Positions 26,396-34,294 of a stretch of DNA of 64,000 bases are shown in pieces. This DNA comes from Prevotella sp. UBA2725. Its GTDB lineage: Bacteria > Bacteroidota > Bacteroidia > Bacteroidales > Bacteroidaceae. How positions within the stretch are numbered: position 1 is the stretch's first letter; every line of letters begins with the position of its first letter. The stretch covers positions 124,001-188,000 of the forward strand of contig DEKJ01000057.1 in NCBI GenBank assembly GCA_002353825.1, read 5' to 3'. The translations under genes and the position numbers were made by a program. Under the pieces are notes generated by a model. It was not told where the DNA came from, ran no database searches, and was given only the letters and a program-made list of their open reading frames with translations.

Positions 26396-26403
26396 TAATT
26401 TTG
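26396..26403 (+). promoter_or_regulatory. -7 element of kdsB
   Basis: TAATTTTG matches TAnnTTTG, 40 bases before the kdsB ATG at 26444. The 180-base gap to the divergent MORN gene carries both promoters. Confidence 0.6.
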
Positions 26404-26443
26404 CAAGTAAGAACAAGAAAACAGAATAATAATAAACAATATT

Positions 26444-27196
26444 ATGCACTTCATTGCAATTATCCCCGCCCGTTACGCTTCTACGCGCTTTCCGGGCAAA
26501 CCGCTTGCTTTGCTTGCAGGCAAGCCTGTCATCGAACATGTCTATGAACAAGTGACCAAGGTTCTCCCAGAAGCCTGGGTTGCCACTGACGATGAACGTA
26601 TCTTCAAAGCCGTCAAAGCTTTTGGAGGCAATGCCGTTATGACCCGTTCCGATCACAAGAGCGGCACGGACCGCATCGAAGAGGCAGCAGAAAAAATCAA
26701 CACGAATGCTGATGTCATTGTTAACGTCCAAGGTGACGAACCTTTCATCCAACCTTCTCAGATAAAGACGTTGTGTGGACTCTTTGACAATCCGTCAACA
26801 CAGATTGCCACTTTAGGAAAGCCTTTCACCTCCATGGACGCGGTTAAGAATCCTAACTCTCCCAAGATTGTGACAGACAACAATGGATTCGCCCTCTACT
26901 TCTCGCGCTCCGTCATTCCTTTTGTACGCGGGAAAGAAGAAGCCACATGGCTTGACAACTATCCATATCTGAAGCATTTAGGCATCTACGCTTATCGCCG
27001 GGAGGTGCTCCGCGAGGTCACCCAGCTTCCGCAGTCATCCTTGGAGCAAGCTGAGAGCCTAGAACAGTTACGTTGGCTTCAAAACGGCTACCGCATCCGT
27101 GTAGGTATCACAGATGTAGAGACTGTGGGTATCGATACACCACAAGACTTGGAAAGAGCAGAGCAGTTTTACGCTACGCTAAAGAATAAGGAATAA
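26444..27196 (+). CDS. kdsB: 3-deoxy-manno-octulosonate cytidylyltransferase
   Basis: Activates Kdo as CMP-Kdo for lipid A-core synthesis. The 250-residue protein starts with the nucleotide-binding signature IIPARYASTRFPGKPL and contains the conserved EAWVATDDERI, RSDHKSGTDRI and VNVQGDEPFI blocks. Full family length. Monocistronic, ending in a bidirectional terminator shared with the convergent serine palmitoyltransferase gene. Confidence 0.96.
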   Translation: MHFIAIIPARYASTRFPGKPLALLAGKPVIEHVYEQVTKVLPEAWVATDDERIFKAVKAFGGNAVMTRSDHKSGTDRIEEAAEKINTNADVIVNVQGDEPFIQPSQIKTLCGLFDNPSTQIATLGKPFTSMDAVKNPNSPKIVTDNNGFALYFSRSVIPFVRGKEEATWLDNYPYLKHLGIYAYRREVLREVTQLPQSSLEQAESLEQLRWLQNGYRIRVGITDVETVGIDTPQDLERAEQFYATLKNKE

Positions 27197-27395
27197 AGAA
27201 GAAAGAATATATTTCGCTACGCTAAAGAATAAAGAATAAAGAAGAAAGAACACATTAGTCCAAGACAAAAAAGAATACTGAACACAGAGGTTTACCCTTA
27301 CTGTATTCAGTATTCTTTTTTCTTTCTTCTTTATTCTTTAGCTAAGCACGTAGTGCGAAGCGTTTTTATTCTTTAGCGAAGCACGTTGTGCGAAG
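27187..27395. repeat. Nested direct and inverted repeats between kdsB and spt
   Basis: The motif AAAGAATAAAGAAGAAAGAA appears on the plus strand at 27228-27250, with a variant (AATAAGGAATAAAG start) at 27184-27207. It returns in inverted form (TTCTTTCTTCTTTATTCTTT) just after the terminator hairpin. A direct repeat AGCAAGCACG-like (TTAGCTAAGCACGTAGTGCGAAGCG / TTAGCGAAGCACGTTGTGCGAAGCG type, about 27338-27396) reaches the spt stop. The arms form an outer stem around the terminator at 27267-27321. Confidence 0.7.
27267..27321. terminator. Bidirectional terminator between kdsB and spt
   Basis: AAAAAAGAATACTGAA (27267-27282) and its exact reverse complement TTCAGTATTCTTTTTT (27306-27321) give an A-tract/stem/T-tract structure that works in both directions, between two convergent genes. 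Confidence 0.85.
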
Positions 27396-27397
27396 CG

Positions 27398-28585
27398 TTA
27401 CTTGATGATTCCCTGCTCTACGAAGATCTTCTTCAAGGCTTGAACACCACGCTCAACCTGCTCCTTGGTATGAGTAGCCATGAGTGCAAAACGAACGAGT
27501 GTATCCTGAGGTGCGCAAGCAGGAGGAATAACCGGGTTGATGAACACACCTGCATCGAAAGCAAGCTTTGTTACCAAGAACGTTTTTGTATCATCGCGGA
27601 CATAGAGCGGAATGATTGGGCTCTCAGTCTCACCAATCTCGAAACCTTCTTCACGGAAACGCTTAAGGGCATAATTGGTAACATCCCATAGACGCTGACG
27701 ACGCTCTGGCTCATTCTGAATAATATGAAGAGCTTCCAAAGCACAAGCTGTAGCTGCTGGCGTATCACTTGCTGAGAAGATGTATGTACGAGACGTATGG
27801 CGAAGATAGTTGATTGTGTCCCAGTCGGAAGCGATAAAGCCTCCGATAGAAGCCAGACTCTTTGAGAATGTACCCATGATGAGGTCGATATCGTCTTGAA
27901 GACCGAAATGATGGCAAACACCACGACCGCCCTCGCCAAACACGCCAAGACCATGAGCCTCGTCAACCATAATAGAGCAGTTGTATTTATGCTTGAGTTC
28001 TACAATCTCAGGGAGCTTGGCAAGGTCGCCTTCCATAGAGAAGACACCGTCAACAACAATCAGCTTAATGGCATCATGCGGCAGTTTCTCAAGGATACGC
28101 TCTAAGTCTGCCATGTCATTGTGCTTATAATGCAACTGAGTGGCAAAGCTCAGACGGCGTCCGTCAACGATAGAAGCGTGGTCGCGGTCATCACAAATAA
28201 GGTAGTCACCACGACCAACCACTGCGGGAATGACACCGGAGTTGACAGAGAAACCTGTTGAGAAACAAAGGGCTGCGTCTTTATGCTCATACTCAGCAAG
28301 CTCTTTCTCGAGTTGCACGTGGATGTCGAGCGTTCCATTAAGGAAACGGCTTCCTGCACATCCGGAGCCATACTTGTCAAGTGCAGCCTTACCTGCATCA
28401 ATAATACGCTGGTCTCCTGTGAGGCCTGTGTAGGCATTACTTCCGAACATTAGGATCTTACGGCCGCCCATGATCACTTCAGGACCCTGCTTGCTCGTAA
28501 TCTCTCTGAAATAAGGGTATACGCCCTCCTCCATGTACTTCTGAGGTACACGATAATGCTTATATCTTTCTGTTAACTGTCCCAT
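27398..28585 (-). CDS. spt: Serine palmitoyltransferase (alpha-oxoamine synthase)
   Basis: Condenses serine with an acyl-CoA or acyl-ACP to make the long-chain base of sphingolipids; free-living Bacteroidetes use these as major membrane lipids. The 395-residue PLP enzyme has His136 (CDDRDHASIVDG), Asp208/His211 (MVDEAHGLG) and the Schiff-base Lys242 in GTFSKSLASIGGF. The MFGSNAYTGLTGD and GSGCAGSRFLNGTLD blocks follow the Bacteroides serine palmitoyltransferase sequence as I recall it more closely than KBL or BioF. The product call is by family resemblance. Divergent from a lipid kinase gene, with its own promoter (28628-28659). Confidence 0.88.
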   Translation of the reverse strand: MGQLTERYKHYRVPQKYMEEGVYPYFREITSKQGPEVIMGGRKILMFGSNAYTGLTGDQRIIDAGKAALDKYGSGCAGSRFLNGTLDIHVQLEKELAEYEHKDAALCFSTGFSVNSGVIPAVVGRGDYLICDDRDHASIVDGRRLSFATQLHYKHNDMADLERILEKLPHDAIKLIVVDGVFSMEGDLAKLPEIVELKHKYNCSIMVDEAHGLGVFGEGGRGVCHHFGLQDDIDLIMGTFSKSLASIGGFIASDWDTINYLRHTSRTYIFSASDTPAATACALEALHIIQNEPERRQRLWDVTNYALKRFREEGFEIGETESPIIPLYVRDDTKTFLVTKLAFDAGVFINPVIPPACAPQDTLVRFALMATHTKEQVERGVQALKKIFVEQGIIK

Positions 28586-28627
28586 TTTTAATAGGTGAAG
28601 AATTTGCTAACTATCTATTATGGGTTG

Positions 28628-28659
28628 CAAAGTTACAAAGAAATCTAATTAATAAGCAA
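28628..28659 (-). promoter_or_regulatory. Promoter of spt
   Basis: Minus-strand TAACTTTG (plus CAAAGTTA, 28628-28635) with TTG (plus CAA, 28657-28659) 21 bases upstream; the spt ATG is at 28585. Confidence 0.7.
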
Positions 28660-28730
28660 GAAATCAGCCACAAAACGTCTTATTAACAAAAAAAAACGAG
28701 TTTCCGAGCCTTCCTCTATGAGGAATGTAT

Positions 28731-28738
28731 TATTTTTG
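28731..28738 (+). promoter_or_regulatory. -7 element of the lipid kinase gene
   Basis: TATTTTTG matches TAnnTTTG, 19 bases before the ATG at 28758, giving a very short leader. Confidence 0.6.
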
Positions 28739-28757
28739 CAACTAAAACGTATCTCTA

Positions 28758-29798
28758 ATGAAAAGAGTTAGATTCATCATCAACCCCATCTCTGGAACAG
28801 TGAGCAAGTCCGGTATTCCAGAGGCTATCGACGAGTATTTAGACAAGTCGAAATTTAGCTATGAGATTCTGGAAACGCAATATGCAGGGCAAGCAGAAGA
28901 GATGTCCAGAGAGGCAGCAAAGGAAGGTATTGACGTCGTCGTGGCTATTGGCGGTGACGGCACCGTCAACGAAGTAGCACGTGGCATCACTCACACATCC
29001 ACCGCCTTAGGAATCATCCCATGTGGGTCTGGAAACGGACTGGCACGTCATCTTCTTATACCTATTAATATAAAGAAGAGTCTGGAGATCATCAACGCAT
29101 GTGAAATACATGACCTGGACTATGGCAATATCAACGGCCATGACTTTTTCTGCACCTGTGGCATGGGCTTTGATGCTTTCATTAGTTTTAAGTTTGCCGA
29201 AGCTGGCAAGCGTGGACCTATAACGTACGTCCAACAAGTATTAGAGACAGGAATAAAATATAAGCCTCAGACCTATGAGCTGAGCACGGATGAAGACACA
29301 AAGACCTACAAGGCGTTTCTTGTCACTTGCGCTAACGCTTCACAGTGGGGTAATAATGCCTATATCGCGCCACAAGCAAGTATGAGTGACGGATTAATGG
29401 ATGTCGTTATCATGGAGCCCTTCGACTTGATTGAAGCACCACAGATCGCCATTGACATATTCAGCAAGACTTTGGACAAGAGTTCACGTATCAAGACCTT
29501 CCGCACCCGCCATCTACACGTTCATCGTTCTGAAGAAGGACCTATCCACTTCGATGGTGAACCGACTTTGGCAGGCACCGACATTGATGTCAGTGTCGTA
29601 CCTAAAGGCATTAAAGTGGTGGTTAATCCTGATGGTGACAAAAGTCAGCGCAAGCCAAATATGTTTCAGACAGCCGCCTGCGAGATGTTCAACGATATTA
29701 GCACCATCCATGATGACATAATCCACCATACCCAGCGAGGATTGAAGCTCACCAAGATCCTTCAGAAGAAGATTACCAAGAACCTCCCAGGTATATAA
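28758..29798 (+). CDS. Diacylglycerol/sphingosine-kinase-like lipid kinase
   Basis: A 346-residue protein of the DAGK catalytic-domain family (YegS/LCB5-like), which phosphorylates lipid alcohols with ATP. The nucleotide-binding GGDGTVNEVARGI and the PCGSGNGLARHL motif are present; the GNGLAR form is shared with eukaryotic sphingosine and ceramide kinases, though many bacterial DAGK homologues have it too. The C-terminal half has the usual beta-sandwich (FLVTCANASQWGNNAYIAPQ, LHVHRSEEGPIHFDGEP). It is divergent from spt across 172 bases, which makes a long-chain base or ceramide a reasonable candidate substrate; this is inference. Confidence 0.88.
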   Translation: MKRVRFIINPISGTVSKSGIPEAIDEYLDKSKFSYEILETQYAGQAEEMSREAAKEGIDVVVAIGGDGTVNEVARGITHTSTALGIIPCGSGNGLARHLLIPINIKKSLEIINACEIHDLDYGNINGHDFFCTCGMGFDAFISFKFAEAGKRGPITYVQQVLETGIKYKPQTYELSTDEDTKTYKAFLVTCANASQWGNNAYIAPQASMSDGLMDVVIMEPFDLIEAPQIAIDIFSKTLDKSSRIKTFRTRHLHVHRSEEGPIHFDGEPTLAGTDIDVSVVPKGIKVVVNPDGDKSQRKPNMFQTAACEMFNDISTIHDDIIHHTQRGLKLTKILQKKITKNLPGI

Positions 29799-29863
29799 AG
29801 CGCGTTAAAATATAAAAATTAGAAAAAACCACAGATAAATTTCGTTTTCACCAAGATTATTAG

Positions 29864-29871
29864 TAATTTTG
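29864..29871 (+). promoter_or_regulatory. -7 element of the HU gene
   Basis: TAATTTTG matches TAnnTTTG, 67 bases before the HU ATG at 29939. Confidence 0.6.
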
Positions 29872-29938
29872 CACACTCGAAAAACAACATCGACAAATAG
29901 TTGAGAATAAACAAGATATAAATAAAGAAATATACAAG

Positions 29939-30220
29939 ATGACAAAAGCAGATATCATCAACGAGATTGCTGAACAGACGGGCTTGCAGAGAAAAGAAGT
30001 TTCCGTAGTTGTGGAAGCATTTATGGAGACTGTGAAGCGCACCATGCTTGACAAGAAGGAGAATGTTTATCTCCGTGGATTCGGCAGCTTCATCATCAAG
30101 CACCGTGCAACAAAGACCGCACGCGACATCGGCAAGGACATGACCATCACCATTGCTGCTCACGATATTCCCGCTTTCAAGCCGGCTAAGGTCTTCGTGG
30201 ATGAAATGAAAGGCGAATAA
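29939..30220 (+). CDS. HU/IHF-family DNA-binding protein
   Basis: A 93-residue nucleoid protein of standard HU length. The N-terminal helices (MTKADIINEIAEQTGLQRKE) dimerise; the arm motif is RGFGSFIIKHRATKTARDI, with PAFKPAKVF as the DNA-intercalating/arm end. Bends and compacts DNA. Followed 65 bases later by a 29-residue basic protein gene, possibly in the same transcript. Confidence 0.95.
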   Translation: MTKADIINEIAEQTGLQRKEVSVVVEAFMETVKRTMLDKKENVYLRGFGSFIIKHRATKTARDIGKDMTITIAAHDIPAFKPAKVFVDEMKGE

Positions 30221-30285
30221 AAAAGACTAATAAAGAGTCTTTTATAAAGATATTATATACAACAACATTATTTAAACTTATTATT

Positions 30286-30375
30286 ATGCCAAACGGTAAA
30301 AAGAAGAAAGGCCACAAGATGGCTACGCATAAGCGCAAAAAGAGACTGCGCAAGAACCGTCATAAGAGCAAGTAA
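30286..30375 (+). CDS. 29-residue basic protein, AURKAIP1/COX24 (bS22/mS38)-like
   Basis: A short frame with sequence MPNGKKKKGHKMATHKRKKR followed by LRKNRHKSK. About 60 percent of residues are Lys, Arg or His. Small proteins of this kind with an MATHKRKKRLRKNRHK core are annotated in Bacteroidetes as AURKAIP1/COX24-domain proteins, related to mitochondrial mS38 and the mycobacterial ribosomal protein bS22. A ribosomal role is inferred from that relation. It is preceded by AT-rich sequence and followed at once by a strong terminator, which supports real expression. Confidence 0.8.
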   Translation: MPNGKKKKGHKMATHKRKKRLRKNRHKSK

Positions 30376-30395
30376 GCCCGAGCGACAGTTCCAAG

Positions 30396-30429
30396 AAGGG
30401 GCATGCCCTATGAGGCTTGCCCCTTTTTT
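30396..30429 (+). terminator. Rho-independent terminator after the small basic protein gene
   Basis: AAGGGGCATGCC pairs with GGCTTGCCCCTT and is followed by a run of six T. It lies 20 bases after the stop at 30375 and separates HU/small protein from the RNase gene. Confidence 0.85.
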
Positions 30430-30481
30430 CAATTAAAGAAAATGGTTGTCGGAGAGACAACAGAGAAAAACACCATCAGAA

Positions 30482-32056
30482 ATGACAAGTGAAGTAATAA
30501 TCGATGTCAAGCCTAAAGAGATTTCCATTGCCTTGCTTGAGGACAAACGACTGGTTGAATACCAGAACGAGTCTCGCTCGGCCAATTACTCTGTAGGCAA
30601 CATCTACGTTGCCAAAGTGAAGAAGCTCATGCCGGGTCTCAACGCATGTTTCGTAGATGTAGGTTATGAACGCGATGCTTTCTTGCATTATCTTGATCTG
30701 GGTAGTCAATTTAACTCTTACGCAAAGTACCTCAAGCAGGTAGAAAGTGATCGGAAACATCTCGTGCCCTTTGCTAAGGCTTCACGCCAGCCCGATCTTC
30801 AGAAAGACGGCAGCGTACAGCAGACGCTCAAGGTGGGACAAGAGGTTCTCGTACAAATTGTAAAGGAGCCTATCTCTACTAAAGGCCCGCGCTTGACAGC
30901 TGAACTGAGCTTTGCAGGACGTTTCCTCGTCCTTATCCCCTTTGGTGACAAGGTTTCAGTATCGTCTAAGATCAAGAGCGGCGAAGAGAAGTCAAGGCTT
31001 AAACAACTTATTCAAAGCATCAAGCCTAAAAACTGTGGTGTCATCGTGCGCACAGTAGCAGAAGGCAAAAGAGTAGCTGAGCTCGATGCAGAGTTGAAGA
31101 TCCTCACAAGCAGATGGCAAGATGCTATCAACAAGGTACAAAAGACGCAACATCGTCCTCAACTCGTCTACGAAGAGACAGGTAGAGCCGTTGCCATGTT
31201 GCGCGATCTTTTCAATCCTACCTACGAGAACATCTATGTCAACGATGAGGCGATCTGTAAAGAGGTAAAAGATTATGTGACGTTGATAGCCCCGGATAAG
31301 GCTAACATTGTGAAGATGTACACTGGCAAAGTGCCTATCTTCGACAATTTCAATGTCACCAAGCAAATTAAAGCAAGCTTTGGCAAGGTCGTCAACTATG
31401 CACACGGTGCCTATCTCATCATTGAGCACACCGAAGCCATGCATGTGGTAGATGTCAACAGCGGCAACAGGTCGAAAAATCAGAATGGGCAGGAAGGCAC
31501 AGCACTCGACACGAACCTCGGTGCTGCCGATGAGCTCGCCCGGCAATTAAGACTACGTGATATGGGAGGAATCATCGTAGTGGACTTTATCGACATGAAC
31601 CTTGCCGAAGACCGTCAGATGCTCTATGAGCGTATGTGCAAGGACATGCAGAAAGACCGTGCACGTCACAACATCTTGCCGCTGAGCAAGTTTGGACTGA
31701 TGCAGATCACACGCCAGCGCGTACGCCCCGCTATGGACGTCAATGTGGAGGAGGATTGTCCCACATGCGGAGGCACTGGAAAGATTCGCTCCAGTTTCCT
31801 GTTCACAGATCAGCTTGAGAGAAAAATTGACCAACTCGTCAACAAGATAGGCATTAAGAAGTTCTATCTCTATGTTCACCCTTACGTTGCGGCTTATATC
31901 AATCAAGGCATTGTGAGTCTCAAGCGTAAGTGGCAGATGAAGTATGGATTTGGAGTACACGTCTACTCTTCTCAGAAGCTCGCTTTCCTACAGTACGAGT
32001 TCTATGACGACAAAGGTGAGTTCATAGACATGAAGGAAGAGAACGAGACTAAGTAG
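30482..32056 (+). CDS. rng: Ribonuclease E/G family endoribonuclease
   Basis: A 524-residue RNase G-like enzyme that cleaves single-stranded RNA in rRNA maturation and mRNA decay. ATG 30482 (MTSEVIIDVKPKEISIALLE) is chosen because it begins the conserved family sequence; an in-frame TTG at 30446 is less likely. The S1 domain (SVGNIYVAKVKKLMPGLNACFVDVG) has an insertion (about residues 75-120). The catalytic DNase-I-like part shows HAVDVNSG-type HVVDVNSG and GGIIVVDFIDM with the metal-binding Asp residues, and the zinc-link CPTCGGTGK is present. The unstructured C-terminal scaffold of E. coli RNase E is absent. Ends in a terminator shared with the convergent amylase gene. Confidence 0.95.
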   Translation: MTSEVIIDVKPKEISIALLEDKRLVEYQNESRSANYSVGNIYVAKVKKLMPGLNACFVDVGYERDAFLHYLDLGSQFNSYAKYLKQVESDRKHLVPFAKASRQPDLQKDGSVQQTLKVGQEVLVQIVKEPISTKGPRLTAELSFAGRFLVLIPFGDKVSVSSKIKSGEEKSRLKQLIQSIKPKNCGVIVRTVAEGKRVAELDAELKILTSRWQDAINKVQKTQHRPQLVYEETGRAVAMLRDLFNPTYENIYVNDEAICKEVKDYVTLIAPDKANIVKMYTGKVPIFDNFNVTKQIKASFGKVVNYAHGAYLIIEHTEAMHVVDVNSGNRSKNQNGQEGTALDTNLGAADELARQLRLRDMGGIIVVDFIDMNLAEDRQMLYERMCKDMQKDRARHNILPLSKFGLMQITRQRVRPAMDVNVEEDCPTCGGTGKIRSSFLFTDQLERKIDQLVNKIGIKKFYLYVHPYVAAYINQGIVSLKRKWQMKYGFGVHVYSSQKLAFLQYEFYDDKGEFIDMKEENETK

Positions 32057-32084
32057 ATATTAAAACGTTACTCTGTAACTCAAA

Positions 32085-32118
32085 AAACGCCGTATTCCAC
32101 GAAAGGAGTACGGCGTTT
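32085..32118. terminator. Bidirectional terminator between rng and the GH13-AlaX gene
   Basis: AAACGCCGTATTCC (32085-32098) pairs with GGAGTACGGCGTTT (32105-32118) across a short loop, flanked by an A tract before and TTAT after. It lies between two convergent stop codons. Confidence 0.8.
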
Positions 32119-32133
32119 ATTATAAGATCATTA

Positions 32134-34290
32134 TTATGCGTTTGGTATAACCTTAAACCTTATGCGGAACGTATGCGTAGGCTCATCCCAGTTGGTTCCG
32201 AGGAGCTCAAACTTACCTATCTGCGAAGTTGAGCGCACGTGCTTGCCGATACACGGACAGACATCGTAGTCGCCGATACGCACGATACGGATAGCCTCAG
32301 AAGCATCCTTTGGCAGACGGTCAAGGGAGATACCTTCAGGCAGATGGTTACGGTCTACCGTCTCATAAGTCACCGGCATGTCGGCTGCTATCAGGCGGTT
32401 CATTTCATCCTCAATAGCTTTCTCCTCCTGACGGGTCGGCTTATGATCAAGCACATAACTTATCTTGCTCTTCTTGCGCTCGATATGCGCATTGCGTGAA
32501 CGCTCACATCCGAACATCCTTATCATCAACTGATTGAGCAGGTGCTCGGCAGTATGTGCCGGCGGGAACTCGTTCTTCGCGTGCTCATTGAGCGCATAGG
32601 CATCGTCTCTCATCTTGATATTGAACTTAAGAATTCTTGCACCATAAGGAGGTATCGACATCGACACAGCACTATCTTTCTTCAGAGCAAGTTCGATCTT
32701 CTCACCTGTCAGCAAGTCTGAAGCGGTGACATTGCGCTCGGGAAGTCCAAGGAAATCGAAAGCATGAGAAGGAATGACGACAGACACATTCACCTCCGGC
32801 CTTGAGAAATTGGCTACAACCAGCAACACGTCATCATCCTTCTTACGAAGGAAAGCGTATTGGCAACGGGGATTGAATTGCCACGACTGTGTGTTGACAT
32901 ACATAAGGTCGAAGCAGTCACCTTCGCGAATGGCTTTCTCGCGATTGGCAATACGCAACACATTGCGATAAACTGATCGAAGCTGTTTTTCCTTGTCAGT
33001 AAGCCCATCAGGTGTAAAGAACTCGCGACGCACGGAGTCGACACACCAATAGTCGAAGATTGTCGTCCGGCCATCAGGTCCGGAGAAGCCTTCATAATCC
33101 ATGCCATGCTCACCCAGCTCCTGACCGAAGTAGACCATGAACGGGTTCTTCTGCAACAGCGCAGCCACAACAAGCGCAGGCACTGCCTGGGCTCCGTCGC
33201 CACAGAAGAAGTCGCTGGCGATACGCTGTTCATCATGGTTTTCAAGGAAGTAGAGCATGTGATCCTTGATATCGTCCGTATTCTGCCAGCACCATGTGAT
33301 ACTGTTAGCCGGACGACGCTCACACACAACATCGCGCAAGCAGTCGTACATACCCACCTTATCGTAGAGATAATCAAAGCCTGAGGCTACATAGGTACGA
33401 TACTGGTTCGTATCATAGACTTCACCAATAAAGATGACATGCGGGAAGCGCTCTTTGACGATGGCCGTGGCATAAGCCCAAAAGGCAGCTGGCACCATCT
33501 CAGCCATGTCGCAGCGGAAGCCGTCAATGCCTTTGCCTGCCCAGAAGAGCAGAATATCGGTCATCTTCTTCCACGTATCGGGGATAGGGTTGAAATGATA
33601 GCTCCGCCCACCGGCATCACAATAGTCGATACCGTAGTTGAGCTTCACCGTCTCGTACCAGTCGTACTTACCCGGTGTAGCATTAAACTTGTCATTGCCT
33701 GTACACTTTGCCGGATTCTCCACATAAGGCTCTTCACCTTCTGCAGGAGCCACGGGACTGACGAAGGGAGTCCCAGGACAATAATAAAAGTTGTTTTGTG
33801 GATCGAAGTGCTTGCTTGTATCGTCGTCGGCACCAAGATCTCGCACGCCATCCGGCAAGTTGATGCTATGATATTCGCGTGCAACGTGGTTCGGCACGAA
33901 GTCGATGATGACCTTCATTCCGGCCAAATGCGTACGGTCAACAAGCTCCTCAAACTCCAACATGCGATTCGGCACATTGACAGCAATATCCGGGTCAATG
34001 TCGTAATAATCCGTGATGGCATAAGGAGAGCCTGCCTTACCCTTGACTACACAAGGATGTTGGCGAGGAATGCCATACTGCGTGTAGTCGGTTGTTGTAG
34101 CATGCCGGATAACACCCGTATACCACACATGCGTAAAACCCATATCGTGGATCTTACGCAAGCGCACTACATCGAAATCGTTCATCTTCCCCACTCCATT
34201 CTCGGCAAGCGTACCATCCTTCTTGCGAGTAGAATTACGATTGCCGAAAAGACGAGTGAGGACTTGATATATCAGTATTTTTCTATTCAT
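32134..34290 (-). CDS. GH13 alpha-amylase-like protein fused to an AlaX-type tRNA-editing domain
   Basis: One 718-codon frame with two enzymes. Residues 1-559 are a GH13 alpha-glucan hydrolase without signal peptide, so cytoplasmic: DFVPNHVARE, GFRCDMAEMVP (nucleophile Asp), FIGEVYD (acid Glu) and ENHDEQR are the four GH13 regions, and a beta-sandwich domain ends at ARILKFNIK. Residues 560-718 match the alanyl-tRNA synthetase second additional/AlaX family, which hydrolyses mischarged tRNA. All four zinc ligands are present: His579 and His583 in HTAEH, Cys680 and His684 in CIGKHV. No stop codon lies between the parts; Met560 (codon ending at 32613) could be an internal start giving a free 159-residue editing protein. 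The gene starts 4 bases after the fabD stop, so it is coupled to fabD. Confidence 0.9.
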   Translation of the reverse strand: MNRKILIYQVLTRLFGNRNSTRKKDGTLAENGVGKMNDFDVVRLRKIHDMGFTHVWYTGVIRHATTTDYTQYGIPRQHPCVVKGKAGSPYAITDYYDIDPDIAVNVPNRMLEFEELVDRTHLAGMKVIIDFVPNHVAREYHSINLPDGVRDLGADDDTSKHFDPQNNFYYCPGTPFVSPVAPAEGEEPYVENPAKCTGNDKFNATPGKYDWYETVKLNYGIDYCDAGGRSYHFNPIPDTWKKMTDILLFWAGKGIDGFRCDMAEMVPAAFWAYATAIVKERFPHVIFIGEVYDTNQYRTYVASGFDYLYDKVGMYDCLRDVVCERRPANSITWCWQNTDDIKDHMLYFLENHDEQRIASDFFCGDGAQAVPALVVAALLQKNPFMVYFGQELGEHGMDYEGFSGPDGRTTIFDYWCVDSVRREFFTPDGLTDKEKQLRSVYRNVLRIANREKAIREGDCFDLMYVNTQSWQFNPRCQYAFLRKKDDDVLLVVANFSRPEVNVSVVIPSHAFDFLGLPERNVTASDLLTGEKIELALKKDSAVSMSIPPYGARILKFNIKMRDDAYALNEHAKNEFPPAHTAEHLLNQLMIRMFGCERSRNAHIERKKSKISYVLDHKPTRQEEKAIEDEMNRLIAADMPVTYETVDRNHLPEGISLDRLPKDASEAIRIVRIGDYDVCPCIGKHVRSTSQIGKFELLGTNWDEPTHTFRIRFKVIPNA

Positions 34291-34294
34291 CCGG

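Noticed and set aside
30446..30481. TTG start for the RNase E/G gene
   Set aside because: The extra 12 residues are not part of the conserved family N-terminus, while ATG 30482 begins it exactly.
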